Source: Synanceia verrucosa (taxonomy: Eukaryota; Chordata; Actinopteri; Perciformes; Synanceiidae). From it: a stretch of DNA of 64,000 bases. The position numbers and the translations under genes are program-made. The stretch covers positions 22,854,678-22,918,677 of the forward strand of contig CM056554.1 in the NCBI GenBank assembly GCA_029721515.1, given 5' to 3'. Shown here in pieces: positions 54,955-64,000 of this stretch. The notes beneath the pieces are model-generated. The model was not told the origin of the DNA. It saw only the letters and a program-made list of their open reading frames with translations, and did no database searches. The number at the start of each line of letters is the position of its first letter. Position 1 is the stretch's first letter.

Positions 54955-57062
54955 AAATCAAAAATCAAATCAAAAAATCAAAAGCCTTTATTGTCATTAT
55001 ATGACGGTGCATACAACGAAATTAGGAGCGCTGCTCCACATGGTGCTCAGTGAAATAAACAAGTATAAAAAGACATAAAGATATAAAATAGAAAAGACAT
55101 AAAGTTATAAGAAATGATACACTATTTACAGTATTTACAGTAGTTAGGCACAGATTTACAGTAGAGGATAGGATAATTTTTGCTTCAGAAGTTAAAAAAA
55201 AAAGTTATTTCACAATTTCAGATTTCAGTTTTTCCAGAAATGGTATTATTGCACATAGAAATGGAGTAGAATTATTGCACAATGTCATTGACCATTACTG
55301 CACAGAGGATATATATGTATGTTTATAATATATAAATAAAACAATATATAAAGATGAGTTTGTGTATCTATGAGATACAACACATAACAATATGATAATA
55401 ATATAACAGTATAGTACTAATGTAGTACTAATATAATAATAATATAAAAATAATACGATAATGCTGTAGTATATGTATATATGATATACATTAATACATA
55501 TCTCAGATGTACAGAGCATTGAGGTAGTGTAATAGAGAGAATAGAGAGTCTGGGGTAGTGTGGTATAGAGATTCAGTGATGTTGTGTATTCAGAGCACTG
55601 ATGGCTCTGGGGAAAAAACTGTCTCTGAGTCTGTTAGTCCGTGTTTTGTGGGACCTGTATCTCCTGCCAGAGGGCAGCAGGTTAAACAGCTGGTGACCAG
55701 AGTGAGAAGAGTCCTTAATAATGTTTTTAGCTCTGCTGAGGTAGCGAGAGCTGGCTATGTCCTCCAGTGAGAGCAGAGAGCAGCCAGTGATTTTCTGGGC
55801 GATGTTAATCACTCTCTGCAGAGCTCTCCTGTCTGCTGCTGTGCACCCAGCGTACCACACTGTGATGCAGTACGCCAGGATGCTCTCCACGGTGGATCTA
55901 TAGAAAGTCACCAACAGCTTTGCATCCAGATTGTGCTTTCTTAGCACCCTCAGGAAATGGAGTCGCTGCTGATCCTTCTTCACCACCGCCATGGTGTTGA
56001 CAGACCAGGAGAGGTTGCTGGTGATGTGGACTCCCAGAAATTTGAAAGAGTGGACCCTCTCAACACATTCTCCATTGATGAGAAGTGGGGCAGGGTCCGT
56101 GCTGTGTTTCCGTAAGTCCAGGATGAGTTCTTTGGTTTTTGTGGTGTTCAGTGTGAGGTTGGTCACCGAACACCACGCTGATAGATTTTCAACCTCATCT
56201 CTGTAAGCAAAGTCATCTCCTCCTGAGATGAGCCCGACCACGGTGGTATCATCAGCGAACTTGATGATGGAGTTTGAGAGATGGATTGGTGTACAGTTGT
56301 AGGTGAATAGTGAGTACAAGAGAGGACTCAATACACAACCCTGAGGTGATCCAGTGCTGAGTGTGATGGAGGAGGAGAGGTGGGAGCCAAGTTTCACAGT
56401 TTGTGGACGGTTTGTGAGAAAGTCCTTAATCCAGCAACAGATGGAAGGAGATAGTCCGAGGTTGGAGAGTTTGTCAGCCAAAATACCAGGGATGATGGTA
56501 TTAAAGGCTGAGCTATAGTCAATGAGAAGCATCCTCACATAGTTGCCCTGGTGCTCCAGGTGGCTCAGTGCTGTGTGAAGAGCAACAGAGATGGTGTCCT
56601 CAGTGGACCGGTTTGCTCTGTAGGCAAACTGATGGGGGTCGACTGAGGGGGGAAGTGAGTCCCTGATGTGTTTAGCTACCAACCTCTCAAAACACTTCAT
56701 GATCACAGGCGTAAGTGCAACAGGTCTGTAATCATTCAGACTGTCAGTAGCTGACTTTTTAGGGACGGGGATGATTGTGGCAGACTTCAGGCAGGAGGGG
56801 ATGGTAGTTTGCTGCAGGGAACAGTTAAAAATCCGTGTGAAGACACCAGTTAGCTGGTAAGCACAGGCTTTGAGTACCTTCCCAGGTACTCCGTCGGGAC
56901 CAGCAGCCTTCCTGGTGTTAACAGTCCTTAGCACACATCTCACTTCATGTTCCTGAAGTGTCAGTGTGCTGCTGGAGGGTGGTGGATGTGATGAGACTGG
57001 ATCTGGTCTGTCAGTCTCAAAGCGGGCAAAGAACCGGTTCAGTTCTTCTGCCAGTCTGTTTT
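54955..57062 (-). mobile_element. L2/CR1/Rex1-like LINE, 5'-truncated, with long open RT frame
   Basis: The 3' end (ATCAAA-type tail, then CTTTATTGTCATTATATGA) is at 54955-55010. The AT-rich 3' UTR runs to about 55570, and coding sequence to 57062, where similarity stops abruptly (5' truncation). It is one of the youngest-looking retroelements here, since the RT frame is uninterrupted. Confidence 0.85.
55573..57062 (-). CDS. Reverse transcriptase C-terminal part of an L2/CR1/Rex1-like LINE
   Basis: The open frame runs from the truncation at 57062 (NRLAEELNRFFARFE) through TRKAAGPDGVPGKVLKAC, LNDYRPVALTPVIMKCFERL, HQFAYRANRSTEDTI, MLLIDYSSAFNTI (first Asp), GSPQGCVLSPLLYSLFT and IIKFADDTTVVG (FADD catalytic box) to SGRRYRSHKTRTNRLRDSFF and stop at 55573. 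It is about 495 codons without a break. Catalytic residues are intact. The endonuclease domain is lost with the 5' end, so it is not autonomous. It would act on LINE RNA at the target site. Confidence 0.9.
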
Positions 57063-57076
57063 AGTTTTTAAAACAC

Positions 57077-58703
57077 TTAAAGGTCTCCTATTATACACTT
57101 TTTCTATAATTTTATACAGGTCTCAGATGTCCAACAATATCATATTCAAAGAGTTTTATCCCAAACTCAGCACTGGTCCTGAATTCCGGCCAGTTAAAAA
57201 TCACGGTATTGAGCTCTGCTGAGAACAGACTGTTTCTGTGTCTGTACCTTTAAATTTTCCTGCGCTGTATCTGACCATCAATAAAAGTAATGTTTGTATT
57301 CATTATTAATAAACAGACCATGAGGAAGTCTGTATAGACCTACCTGTGTTTATTGTAGGTGTATTTGTGGCCTTCTCTTTTTCATGCCTTGCTCTGAAGT
57401 GCTTCAGCATTGAGGAGGTGCTTTTATTTATGTATAGTTCCGTTGAACAAATGCAGCATTTAACCTGCATAAAATTAAATGATTAATTTAAGTGATTAAT
57501 TTTAGAGAGATCTAAGAGTCACTTCGAAATGGTTTTGAATTCTGATAGATCAAGCAGTAACTGAGAAGAACAGGATTAAATAAAAACAAATACATTGTTT
57601 GGTGATATAAAATCAAAAAGATCCCACACGGTGGACAACTTTCTCTTTCTTTCTGACACTCCATGCCACGGCTGGAACGGAGAGTTGTACGTCAAAAATG
57701 CAATTATTTTTTTTTTTTTTTTGGGCAGAGATGCATCCCGTTGACAGATCCACTATCTTATAAACACAGTTTGGTACCTCAGTGACACACGAAACATTCG
57801 ACCCAAATTACAAATAAGTGTATAACGCTAGCTTCAAATGAGCCTTGTGCTCACAGAGCTTATGTTGAATGTCTACTGATAGCACATTGTGTGCTATCAG
57901 AGCTCGGTTACCTGCAGTGCTAAATAAGGACTGCTTTGTAAACATGGGCCCATACACATTATGCCTGGCTACACAGCTGAAGTTGAAACATGGATCGACA
58001 GAAACTGTCTGGGACACAACGTGATGCTGAGGTCCTCTGGTAGCTCTGTTACCTGTAGTGGTAAAATTACAGGGACATGTTTCCAGGCCATTACGCTAAG
58101 TAGAGCTACACAGTAAAGCAACACAAAATGAAATAACTTACAGCTCCACGTTTGTAGCTGTGTCCCAGACAGTTTGTACCAATCCATGCTTTATCTTCAG
58201 CTGGTTAGTGAAGCCTGCTTTGTGAGATGATGAGCTGATGAGCACATGCTAAACTTAAGGAAGCTCTCTTGCTACATTTCCAGCTAAAATAAATCGATCC
58301 ACTGGGTCTTCAGAGGACGAACAGTAAAAATAGCCTCCCGTACTCGTTGAAGCAGCCAACACACAGAGCAGCTGCCATGCTTTGTTTCTAACTTTGTCAG
58401 GTTTGTTTGTGAAAATCAGGGAGGAGAAACAATGGCAACCGCTCGGTAACTAAGAGGAGAGTTGTCTATCCGGGGGGAGGATGGCTCAAAGGCAGCGTCT
58501 TCTACTGGAGGGAAGGGCAAAACAATTGTTGACGTCAACAATTGAGAAATGTTCAACTCGCCTGTTTCAGCACAAATTGGCAAAGAAGAGGAGCAAGAAG
58601 GGGAGAGAGGTGACAGACTTTTTTCACTCCTGGAGCCTCATTCACACGCTATGAGGACACATACTACTGTTATACTACCTTTATAAAGTGAGGTGACCTT
58701 TAA
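57077..58703. mobile_element. Possible TTAA-bounded non-autonomous element
   Basis: TTAAAGGTCTCCTATTATAC at 57077 and, reversed, TTAAAGGTCACCTCAC at 58703 share a short terminal repeat with TTAA borders. The interior is non-coding and includes a perfect 22-bp palindrome at 58523-58544 and a T-run at 57708-57722. The similarity is short, so the call is tentative. Confidence 0.35.
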
Positions 58704-60756
58704 ATTAACCTGATGGCTAAACCTGCCGTACTCAATCAAATTAAAAGTGTACACACGCAAACAATAATATAACCCGATCGACAGGACCTCCGTCGACAAC
58801 ATAATAAATTGTTTCACCGTTATAAACGTGTTTAACGTATTTTGAACACTTTAATGGCTGAGCGCTCTCGTGCAGTCTCACCTCCTCTAAGCAGCCTACT
58901 GCAGACTGAAGAGAGAAGAGAGTATTGCAAAAGCGAGACAACAATTAGCAACCGACTATTTCAAAATAAAAGTGCTAAATATATATACAAGTAAACAATT
59001 GATTTTGCTGTGAAACATACAATAAATAATTAACAGCAAGAATGCATAGGGTACACTTGGTTATTTGATTTGTGTGTATATAAAGCAAATTGAATTACTG
59101 TATTCTAGGTCAAAGAACTCTGCAGCTCCCTGACATTAAGAGACTCTATTAATTGATAAATAATAGTTTTAATATATTATACATTGACTCAACAATTTAT
59201 TGATTGGAGGGTTTATTGCTTCAACACAGACTCTTTGAATTTCCTGTAGACAAGTCACTAGTCAACATACTATGCTTCATGAATATAAACTCATACTTTG
59301 AAATGAATCCAGACTGGCTTGATGGTGACTCAAAGAACTGTCCGGTACCTCTTTAAAGTACTGGATCCCCAAGGACAGTTAGTCCAACTATTATAAGGCA
59401 GGAAACATTGATTTAATTTAGGATTATCTTGAGATAGATTCAATCTTATGTGTTTTCCTCCGTTCTTGTCCGTGAACGCAGCATTAGTTATGTTGGTGTG
59501 TACTCAAAAATATCAAGTATCAAATAAATACATAAAAAAAGAGATAAATGCACAAATCAGTTAATAAAAAGTTGGTTAACAATATCTGAGAGGAACATCA
59601 TCAATCAGTTCGTAATCTATCCGGAAAGTATAGGACAGATTGTGTGAAAGTGAAAAAAGTTAATTGTTTTCTGCGTTTTTTTTTAATTTATGCTTTTTAT
59701 TGTTTCCATTAATTAAAACAAAGTTTACATATAATAACTGACAGTAACTATAATTACTATCAATATAAATACATTTAAATAATAAAAATGAAATAAAAAA
59801 ATAAATGCAGTTGTGTTTAATTCATGAACAAATAAATATATATTGATACATTGTCTGCTGTCTCCATCCCCCAGTTAAAAGAAGAGAGGGAGGTCGTCCA
59901 TACTGGGGATGAGGTGTTTTGTGTGCCAGATTCAGTAGGATTTCTGCTTTTTCACCTTAAACAAGGAGTTTTGTTTTCGTTTATTGTACATTTTACTACT
60001 TTAGCGTCTGTTTGTTCCTCATAGATCAGCCTCTGTCTGTCCAGCACAAGCTTGTTGTCAGTTGGATGTTCTGCAGTGCAGTGTTGCCTTCAGTTGTTTT
60101 ACTTTGTCTTATTCTGATAAACACTAGTGATCATTATAACATCACCTCTCACTCTTCCTTCTGCCTAATTAACATCCACTGTTAGTTTGTGTTGCCTTTC
60201 AGGGGCTGGTCCAGGATGATATAGTCATAAAGTCTGTGTTATGGAGAAATCCATCAGTCAAGAGAAGAGCACCAAGGAGTCTTTGAAGTCTTTTAAAGGA
60301 GCAACATGTTTATTGAAATTCTGATATCAGGCAGAAATAAACACACTCAAAAACAGAATATTCAGTGTCTGACTCTGTTTAACATTCCTTCCTCCTCTCC
60401 TGATAGTCAGGCTTTTAGACCTCACACAATAAGTAATAACACCAGACTCCCTCGGTACAACTATTTACCTCACATTCATTTTTATAATGTCTGTGTCTCC
60501 TGGAGACACTGTCCCTATTAAAAGATTAGTTTGACTTTTAGGGATGATGTATGTCTCTTGCTAGGTCGAAAGAGCAAAAAAGAGTCAACTTAGTCTTTTT
60601 GATTTACCTCAACCTGGATGACTGAGAACTGAGTGAAGATGGACACAGTTCAGACAAATTACACAGATATCAATCTTCTCCATCTGACTCTCAGCAAGAA
60701 AGTAAATAAGAACATAAAGTTTCTGTTGGTCAGAATATCAGAACTCTGAGAGACGC
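58704..60756. other. Unassigned AT-rich spacer and 3' flank of zinc-finger gene 2
   Basis: No gene recognised. The last few hundred bases would be the 3' UTR of the minus-strand zinc-finger gene. Confidence 0.4.
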
Positions 60757-61545
60757 TCACAGAGCTGCAGAGTGATGCCGTTGTTGGTGGTATTTAAGGT
60801 GAGCACTCTGAGAAAAGGTTTTCCCACATTGATCACAGCTGTACCGTTTCTCTCCAGTGTGACAGTATTGATGTCTTATAAGGTTACTACTATTAGTAAA
60901 AGTTTTCCCACACTGATCACACCAGAAAGGTTTGTATCCAGTGTGAATGCGTCGGTGTATGTCTAAGCCACCTTTAGTGTTGAAAGCTTTGCCACACTGG
61001 TCACAGCTGTACGGCTTCTCTCCAGTGTGACTGCGTCGATGGCTTTTCAGGTGATTACTTCTAGTAAAACTTTTCTCACACTGATCACAGCTGTATGGTC
61101 TCTCTCCAGTGTGGATGAGTCGGTGGGATGCAAGGCTACTACTCTGAAGAAACGTTTTTCCACATTCATCACATCTGTACGGTCTCTCTCCAGTGTGGAT
61201 ACGTTGATGTGTTTTAAGGTTACTACTGCTAGCAAAAGTTTTCCCACACTGATCACACCAGAAAGGATTGTGTCCAGTGTGGATGAGTCTGTGATTGTCT
61301 AAGTCACTGTTCGTGTTAAAAGCTCTGCCACACTGGTCACAGCTGTACAGCTTCTCTCCACTATGGATGCGTCTGTGGGATGCAAGGCTACCATTCCGAT
61401 TAAACGTTTTCCCACATTCATCACATCTGTATAGTTTCTCTCCAGTGTGAATTCTCTCATGAATCTCTAAATATCCAGATGTTGTGAAGGATTTGTCACA
61501 GTGCTGACAGTGGTGATGTTTCAGTCCTCCTCTTCCTCTCCGTTT
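60757..61545 (-). CDS. Terminal exon of a C2H2 zinc-finger protein, nine fingers (paralogue 2)
   Basis: From the CTATAG acceptor (61546-61551) a single frame runs to TGA at 60759-60757, again without any ATG. It starts KRRGRGGLKHHHCQHCDKSF and encodes nine complete Cys2-His2 fingers, for example YRCDECGKTF, YSCDQCGRAF, FWCDQCGKTF (fingers 4 and 8), YSCDQCEKSF and YSCDQCGKAF. It ends HSAAL. Finger 8 keeps TNSSNL as in paralogue 1, while most helices differ, so binding specificity has diverged. The candidate first exon is at 63344-63267, 1.7 kb upstream. It would act as a nuclear DNA-binding protein. No repression domain is visible. Confidence 0.9.
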   Translation of the reverse strand, partial: KRRGRGGLKHHHCQHCDKSFTTSGYLEIHERIHTGEKLYRCDECGKTFNRNGSLASHRRIHSGEKLYSCDQCGRAFNTNSDLDNHRLIHTGHNPFWCDQCGKTFASSSNLKTHQRIHTGERPYRCDECGKTFLQSSSLASHRLIHTGERPYSCDQCEKSFTRSNHLKSHRRSHTGEKPYSCDQCGKAFNTKGGLDIHRRIHTGYKPFWCDQCGKTFTNSSNLIRHQYCHTGEKRYSCDQCGKTFSQSAHLKYHQQRHHSAAL

Positions 61546-61655
61546 CTATAGCAACAGACAGACATACAGAGACAGAGAGAGTCAGTGAGTGCAGCAGTGC
61601 TGGTGTGAAGCAAGCTATCTAGAACCATAAATATGTTTCCACCTGAAGGGCCGTG
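61546..61655. other. Intron end shared with paralogue 1
   Basis: The sequence matches 31311-31420 with small indels (AGACATACAGAGACAGAG, AAGCTATCTAGAACCATAAA-like, CACCTGAAGGGCCGTGTCA). It supports duplication with introns. Confidence 0.7.
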
Positions 61656-61856
61656 TCAAACCCCAATATCTGCCGATATCTATACTATTCTGATACCACA
61701 GCCAGATCTCTCCAGCTCAGAGACAATAACAGTTAACAGTCCTCGAAATTTAAAGTCGGTAGGAAGCAGAGAGCCTGTGGCAGCATGTTGAGCACGCCGG
61801 TCACTGCTGATCTGATATCAGACTGATATCAATATCAGATCGGGACATCCCTACAT
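61656..61856. mobile_element. hAT end fragment
   Basis: ATATCAGATCGGGACATCCC at 61835-61854 is a hAT-like right end. AATATCTGCCGATATC near 61664 may be its inner part. The left terminus is missing. Confidence 0.4.
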
Positions 61857-62184
61857 TATACCATTTGACATTTACAATCAAACAAATGAAGCAATATGAA
61901 TTTTGCTGCCAAAATCAAACCAAACATCAGCACAGAGTAAGATTTGATAGTTTTGTCTTTTTTATCTTTCCAAACTACACCTTCTGTTTTATTTTCTCTT
62001 AGTGTGTCAAAGGTGTGAGGGACATAGACATCTATGTAGATGCTGCATTAAGTGCTGACTCATACGTCAATGTCACCGCCATATTGGATGTGGCAAAAGC
62101 GAACTGAGAAGATACAGTATGTAATTGTACAAACCAATTTACATTCCAAACCAGATCTTTATGTATAGATATGTGTATGTGTCA

Positions 62185-62345
62185 GAGGTGGCAAAACTAG
62201 TCACATTCTTTTCTTAGGGTAGAAGTACAGATACTTGTGTTAAAAGAGACTTAAGTAAAAGGAAAAGTACTGATTCTATTCCTTTACTTAAGTAAACGTA
62301 AGAAAGTATGGGTTCTAAAATTTACAAAAGTTATAAATACATTTT
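62185..62345. mobile_element. Fragment related to the element at 48751-49498
   Basis: AGAAGTACAGATACTTGTGT, ACTTAAGTAAAAGGAAAAGT and TTTACTTAAGTAAACG are typical of this abundant fish non-autonomous element. Confidence 0.5.
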
Positions 62346-63266
62346 TTACTTTGTGATATATGACACACAAGAAGCGAACAGCGCTAGAGCTGAATGTAAT
62401 ATTCCTGCTGCTGGTTAAATAAAGAAGACTTAAGTTATGTTAAGCAGTATAAAGGTTTTCGTCATCCTTTCGTCCAGAAAGAAACACCGATCACATCTAC
62501 GTTTCAGGATCTTGTTATCATAAACACATATGTTTAATATTAATATTTCGATATATATCATCACAAAAACAGTGTTACTTTCATAAAAAAAAACATCAGA
62601 AAAATACATATGTTGGTTTGGTGCTTACTTATGTCCTACATACACAAGGAGTAAACAATTATAATCATCACATTAAAAGTTACATAGGTTGTTTTGATGC
62701 CTATTTGTTTCCCAAATATATTGGAGAGTGAGTGTGAAGGGGTGAATAAAAAACATTAACTTAAATCACTCTTAGAAAGGAAGTTCGAACCATTTCCTTA
62801 CATTAGCTTACAAGGCAGATGTGCCACATCCAATATGGAGGACACGCTGACGTACCGCACTAACGGGCCAACCTGCTCAATGCAGTATGTACGTATATAT
62901 GTCTATGGTGGGGGACATACTGGACACATGGGAACTTTAATTTGTATGTTGCTTCCTCCTCCATGTTTTGCCGTCGCACTTCCTGCTCAACGGTCCACTC
63001 ACCCTCCGTGCTTTGAGGCGGCCCTTATAATATGGAGGAGCAGACGGAGGGAGAGTGTGGAGGTGACGGTTTGGGATTGAGCCTACGTTGACCGTGGTAC
63101 TCAATGCTACTGCGCATTTAAAAGTCGGACAAGAAACAGTCCGATATTTTCCGTAGTTTTGCGGTAAAATCTTGAAACTCCCGAAGAAAACAACTTGTGG
63201 AGTCAGTGTGACTCTTCCTCGTGTCTTTTCTTTTGTTATGACGCCATTAAAGTCCTGAACACTGAC

Positions 63267-63344
63267 CTGAACCTCGGTGCTCTCAGAGGAACAGCCTGCT
63301 GCTGGACTCCCGGGGACTTTGTTGCTCTGCTGGTCCTCTTCCAT
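63267..63344 (-). CDS. Candidate first coding exon of zinc-finger paralogue 2
   Basis: ATG at 63344 opens the same 26 codons as at 37914 (MEEDQQSNKVPG...ESTEVQ), ending CAG|GTCAGT at 63267. It ends in phase 0, compatible with the finger exon at 61545. The upstream (GAA)n-type 5' region differs between the paralogues while the codons are conserved. The splice is predicted only. Confidence 0.55.
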
Positions 63345-63380
63345 CCCGCTCTTGTCGTGGTCTCTGATCCTGGGACCACC

Positions 63381-63416
63381 TTCCTCTTCCTCTTCTTCTT
63401 CTTCTTCTTCTTCTTG
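63381..63416. repeat. (TTC)n microsatellite
   Basis: Short TTC/CTT run just upstream (minus sense) of the candidate first exon of paralogue 2. Confidence 0.9.
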
Positions 63417-63563
63417 TGGTGTTTTATTGGCGGTTGGTAAACAACGTATTGGTGCATTACCGCCACCTACTGGAATGGAGTGTGAATCAGGATGACTACT
63501 AATAACCCCCTCAAAAAAAAAAAAGTGAAAAATTATTATATTCTATCAAGCAGCCTCGTTGCT

Positions 63564-64000
63564 TTAAGGAACTGGAATATAAATTTGTAACTCTGAGCTC
63601 TGTTGTAAAATGACTCTGATATCCAGTGGTATTTTAATGTTCCTGAGATGTGTAATTAAACTCTGTCTTTCTCTCTCATATTTCTGACACTGAAGTATTA
63701 TGTGCTCTATTGTCTCTTCTTGGCCACAGTAGTCACAATTCCCTGTCTGATGTTTTCTAATTATGAATAGTGTACTGTTCAATGCAGTATGTCCAAACCT
63801 GAGCCTTGATTTTATTGTTTCTTCTCTTCTGTTCCTTCCTGCTTTTCTCATGTCTCCCACTTTCCTATGTACTCTATAAAACCATTGTCCCGTCCTCTCT
63901 TCCTCCCATTGTTTTTGCCATCTTTCCCTCAGTCTTTGTTTGATGATGCTCTTAGTTTCAGATTTAGTGACAGTAACTGTCAAATCGATGGATGTCTTTC
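63564..64000 (-). mobile_element. I-clade-like LINE, C-terminal end, running off the window
   Basis: An uninterrupted minus-strand frame contains RLRERWQKQWEEERTGQWFY, SRLRFGHTALNSTLFI and the zinc knuckle CDYCGQEETIEHIILQC (C-x2-C-x8-H-x4-C), ending at 63564. This is the C-terminal tail following RNase H in I-superfamily LINEs. It is less damaged than the relative at 38251-38475. More of the LINE should lie right of the window. Confidence 0.75.

Larger units (their letters stand above)
62645..63980. repeat. Duplicated block, copy 2 (partner 37272-38530)
   Basis: Same orientation and order as copy 1, including TATGACGCCATTAAAGTCCT, the candidate first exon and the LINE 3' end. A (TTC)n run at about 63381-63416 is unique to this copy, and one internal stretch of copy 1 is absent here. 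Confidence 0.8.

Noticed and set aside
63195..63440. Plus-strand hydrophobic frame across the candidate first exon (also 37768-38010)
   Set aside because: The minus-strand 26 codons with ATG and donor are conserved and fit the zinc-finger gene; the plus frame diverges after the exon.

Overview
This window is repeat-rich, non-coding-dominated DNA from a ray-finned fish, most likely a teleost. The evidence is the mix of elements: a Tc1 transposon with near-intact terminal repeats, several teleost-type LINEs (L1/Tx1-like, L2/CR1/Rex1-like, I-like and R2/R4-like), Ty3/gypsy and retrovirus-like LTR elements, hAT, Harbinger and ISL2EU-type DNA transposons, a tRNA-like SINE, and abundant AT-rich spacers. 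It is a draft assembly, with a 500-base N gap at 4311-4810. There is no prokaryotic-style gene organisation. Most long open frames are transposon relics or chance frames.

Layout. 0-2.7 kb: a retroposon tail abutting a decayed endogenous retrovirus (gag-pro-RT, minus strand). 4.1-10.3 kb: a 33-bp minisatellite interrupted by a 4.6-kb non-coding element that is itself two head-to-tail copies. 10.3-15 kb: a LINE ORF1 remnant, then an ISL2EU-like transposon (DDE transposase exon facing a YqaJ-type nuclease gene) next to a Tc1 element. 15-17 kb: LINE 3' tails. 17.6-22.1 kb: a second retrovirus-like element, with a polypurine tract and a pair of LTR pieces. 23.7-25.3 kb: a frame-broken coiled-coil gene. 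28.2-30.0 kb: a hAT inside a hAT, carrying a third inverted-repeat element. 30.5-38 kb: a C2H2 zinc-finger gene (minus) whose proposed intron holds another hAT, an L1 insertion, a long foldback and a Harbinger element. 38-40 kb: an I-like LINE. 41-47.4 kb: a Ty3/gypsy element with nested insertions. 49.7-54 kb: an L1-like LINE next to more minisatellite. 54-57 kb: two further LINEs, one with a long open reverse-transcriptase frame. 60.7-63.4 kb: a second C2H2 zinc-finger gene, paralogous to the first. A copy of the I-like LINE runs off the right edge.

Host genes. The best supported are the two zinc-finger genes. Each has a nine-finger terminal exon lacking any start codon (30516-31310 and 60757-61545). 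Each is paired, by inference, with a 26-codon first exon (37837-37914 and 63267-63344) ending at a GT donor in the same phase. The shared flanks, including LINE pieces upstream of both, point to local gene duplication. The rest is best read as layered transposition. In several places exact 8-bp, TTA, TA or TTAA target duplications and LINE target-site duplications allow insertions to be ordered.
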